A DNA stretch of 16,264 nucleotides. Source: CALKCV01 sp964619285. Lineage in GTDB: Bacteria; Cyanobacteriota; Cyanobacteriia; Cyanobacteriales; Microcoleaceae. The position numbers and the translations under genes were made by a program. Positions 15,037-16,264 of this stretch are shown here, piece after piece. The notes under the pieces were generated by a model that was not told the DNA's origin, ran no database searches, and saw nothing but the letters and a program-made list of their open reading frames with translations. The first letter of the stretch is position 1; every line of letters starts with the position of its first letter. The stretch spans positions 1 through 16,264 of the forward strand of contig CAZUCT010000165.1 in assembly GCA_964619285.1 (NCBI GenBank), in the 5' to 3' direction.

Positions 15037-16264
15037 TTATTCTACAAAATCAATCTCGTCATATTGCCGGTAGTTTCCTAAGCTAGCGATATCGGTAACA
15101 AGCAAGTTTTGGAGGGTTGCTATAGTTTTTTCTTTTATTACAATAGCAGTGCTGTTGTTATCGATAATTAAGTTCGCTTCGCTTAAATCGAATCCCACGG
15201 ATGCTAACAAATCGACATTTGCATCAAAATCGACTATAACATCGCTACCCTCATTGAGGGTTAAGACAAAAGTATCGCTACCGCTACCGCCGATGAGAGT
15301 ATCGTCACCGACACCGCCATAAAGGAGGTCGTCTTCTTGGCCGCCGATGAGGCGATCGCCCCCGTTGCCGCCCAGGAGGGTATCGGCTCCTCGTTCTCCC
15401 AGCAGGACATCGTTACCGATATCGCCTTCTAGCAGGTCGTCTCCTTTGCCGCCGCGTTGGGTGTCGTTGCCGGGGCCGCCGTGGAGAGAGTCGCTGCCAC
15501 GGTTGCCGTAGAGGAGGTCGTCGCCTTCGCCGCCGTAGAGCAGGTCGGCGGCGTCGGTGTCGGTAACGTCGGTGTTATCGCCGTAGAGGGTGTCGCTGCC
15601 TTTGTCTCCCATGAGGGTATCGCTGTCGCGATCGCCAAAGATTAGATCCTCGTCTTTGCCGGCGCGAACGAGGTCGCGGTCTTTGCCGCCATAGATGGTG
15701 TCGCTGGCGATGTTGGCGTGGATGATGTCGTCGCCGGTGTTGCCATATACGAGGTCGCGATCGCTGGTTTCTCCGGTTTGACTGGTTTGGCGGGCGGTAC
15801 TGTTAGTGCCGGCAACGACTAGATCGTTACCGCCCATTGCGATAATTTCGTCGTTACCGCTATAAGTATAGATAACTTCGGGCATTAGGCTGCCGGCGTG
15901 TTGGTTATCGCTGTTGTTATATTCGACGAGGTTTGCTTCTGGGGGCCGTTCGTCGGCGGGTATAAGGGGGGTATGAGGTTCGGGTGCTATTTGGGGAATA
16001 GATAGCACGAATGTTTCCTGGATGGGTGTCACCGACAGGTTGGTTTGGGTTTGGGTCCTTGGTTGTTTGAGGGTACGATCGTCGGTTGGGGGCGGTGGGA
16101 CGGCGAGGGGGGCGATCGTTTCTGCGGGTTCCACTGGTCGAGCTGTTTGCTGGTTTTGAGAGCGATCGGGTTCGGGCTCGTCTGTTTGTTCCGCCACTGC
16201 TGTCGGTTGGGGAGTCGGTTCGGGCTCGGGAGTCGGTTCGGGCTCGGGAGTCGGTTCGGGCTCG
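15037..16264 (-). CDS. RTX-type calcium-binding repeat protein with PEPEPT linker, 5' end beyond the window
   Basis: Only the C-terminal part is in view. From about 15875 down to 15265 the protein is a run of haemolysin-type nonapeptides (GGxGxDxLx, for example GGEGDDLLYG and GGSGSDTF), which fold as a calcium-binding beta-roll. The last 75 or so residues after the roll (FVLTLNEGSDVIVDFD...) resemble the usual RTX C-terminal cap that ends secreted type I substrates. Upstream of the repeats is a low-complexity Pro/Thr/Glu region. A GTG at 16197 could be read as a start, but the frame stays open to the window edge as repeated EPEPTP, so the gene is 5'-incomplete here. It is probably an extracellular or surface protein. 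No protease, lipase or other enzymatic domain is visible in this part, and the function beyond calcium binding is unknown. Confidence 0.85.
   Translation of the reverse strand, partial: EPEPTPEPEPTPEPEPTPQPTAVAEQTDEPEPDRSQNQQTARPVEPAETIAPLAVPPPPTDDRTLKQPRTQTQTNLSVTPIQETFVLSIPQIAPEPHTPLIPADERPPEANLVEYNNSDNQHAGSLMPEVIYTYSGNDEIIAMGGNDLVVAGTNSTARQTSQTGETSDRDLVYGNTGDDIIHANIASDTIYGGKDRDLVRAGKDEDLIFGDRDSDTLMGDKGSDTLYGDNTDVTDTDAADLLYGGEGDDLLYGNRGSDSLHGGPGNDTQRGGKGDDLLEGDIGNDVLLGERGADTLLGGNGGDRLIGGQEDDLLYGGVGDDTLIGGSGSDTFVLTLNEGSDVIVDFDANVDLLASVGFDLSEANLIIDNNSTAIVIKEKTIATLQNLLVTDIASLGNYRQYDEIDFVE
16211..16264. repeat. 18-bp coding tandem repeat, three perfect copies running off the edge
   Basis: GGAGTCGGTTCGGGCTCG is repeated exactly at 16211-16228, 16229-16246 and 16247-16264, with a degenerate part-copy before it. 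On the minus strand it encodes the hexapeptide EPEPTP, a flexible rod-like linker. The total copy number lies outside the window. Perfect identity suggests recent expansion or slippage. Confidence 0.9.

Noticed and set aside
15457..15645. Plus-strand Val/Ala-rich ORF
   Set aside because: It is the antisense of the RTX glycine-aspartate repeats, with low complexity and no start signal.
16211..16264. CRISPR-like direct repeats
   Set aside because: The 18-bp units are contiguous without spacers and encode an in-frame EPEPTP peptide.

Overview
The window comes from a cyanobacterial chromosome, most likely a filamentous one. Evidence is the abundance of the HIP1 octamer GCGATCGC in genes on both strands, a CyaC-type multidomain adenylate cyclase, a large TPR-CHAT protein, an RTX protein with a Pro/Glu-rich stretch, and heptanucleotide tandem repeats in the non-coding gaps. 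No rRNA, CRISPR array, transposase or integrase was found.

Layout. Positions 1-662 are non-coding and repeat-rich, ending in a MITE-like element (497-658) whose right end lies 4 bp before the next start codon. cyaC (663-4184, +) encodes a phosphorelay-controlled class III adenylate cyclase. tRNA-Gly(UCC) follows (4301-4371, +) with its own extended -10 promoter and a downstream palindrome. A three-gene, overlapping + strand operon (4542-8287) comes next: an HNH nuclease fused to the first RecA-like half of an SF2 helicase; a separate protein carrying the second RecA-like half plus a C-terminal region I do not recognise; and a tandem-HTH protein. A secreted TPR-CHAT protein follows (8431-11481, +). 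Convergent to it is a tight minus-strand operon (14940 to 11610): HEPN protein, ParA/MinD-like ATPase with a variant KGGVGR P-loop, and a second P-loop ATPase. Its promoter carries an inverted repeat, and just upstream is the terminator of the last gene, an RTX calcium-binding protein (minus strand, 15037 to beyond the right edge).

How the genes may work together. cyaC and the tRNA look like core genes. The helicase operon resembles a DNA-targeting system: HTH protein for recognition, HNH for cutting, and an ATPase motor split between two polypeptides. The HEPN/ATPase/ATPase operon resembles NTP-dependent conflict or signalling cassettes. Both assignments are inferred from domains and gene order. 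These two cassettes are the best candidates for an undescribed system here. Domain calls were made by eye from motifs; no database search was run.
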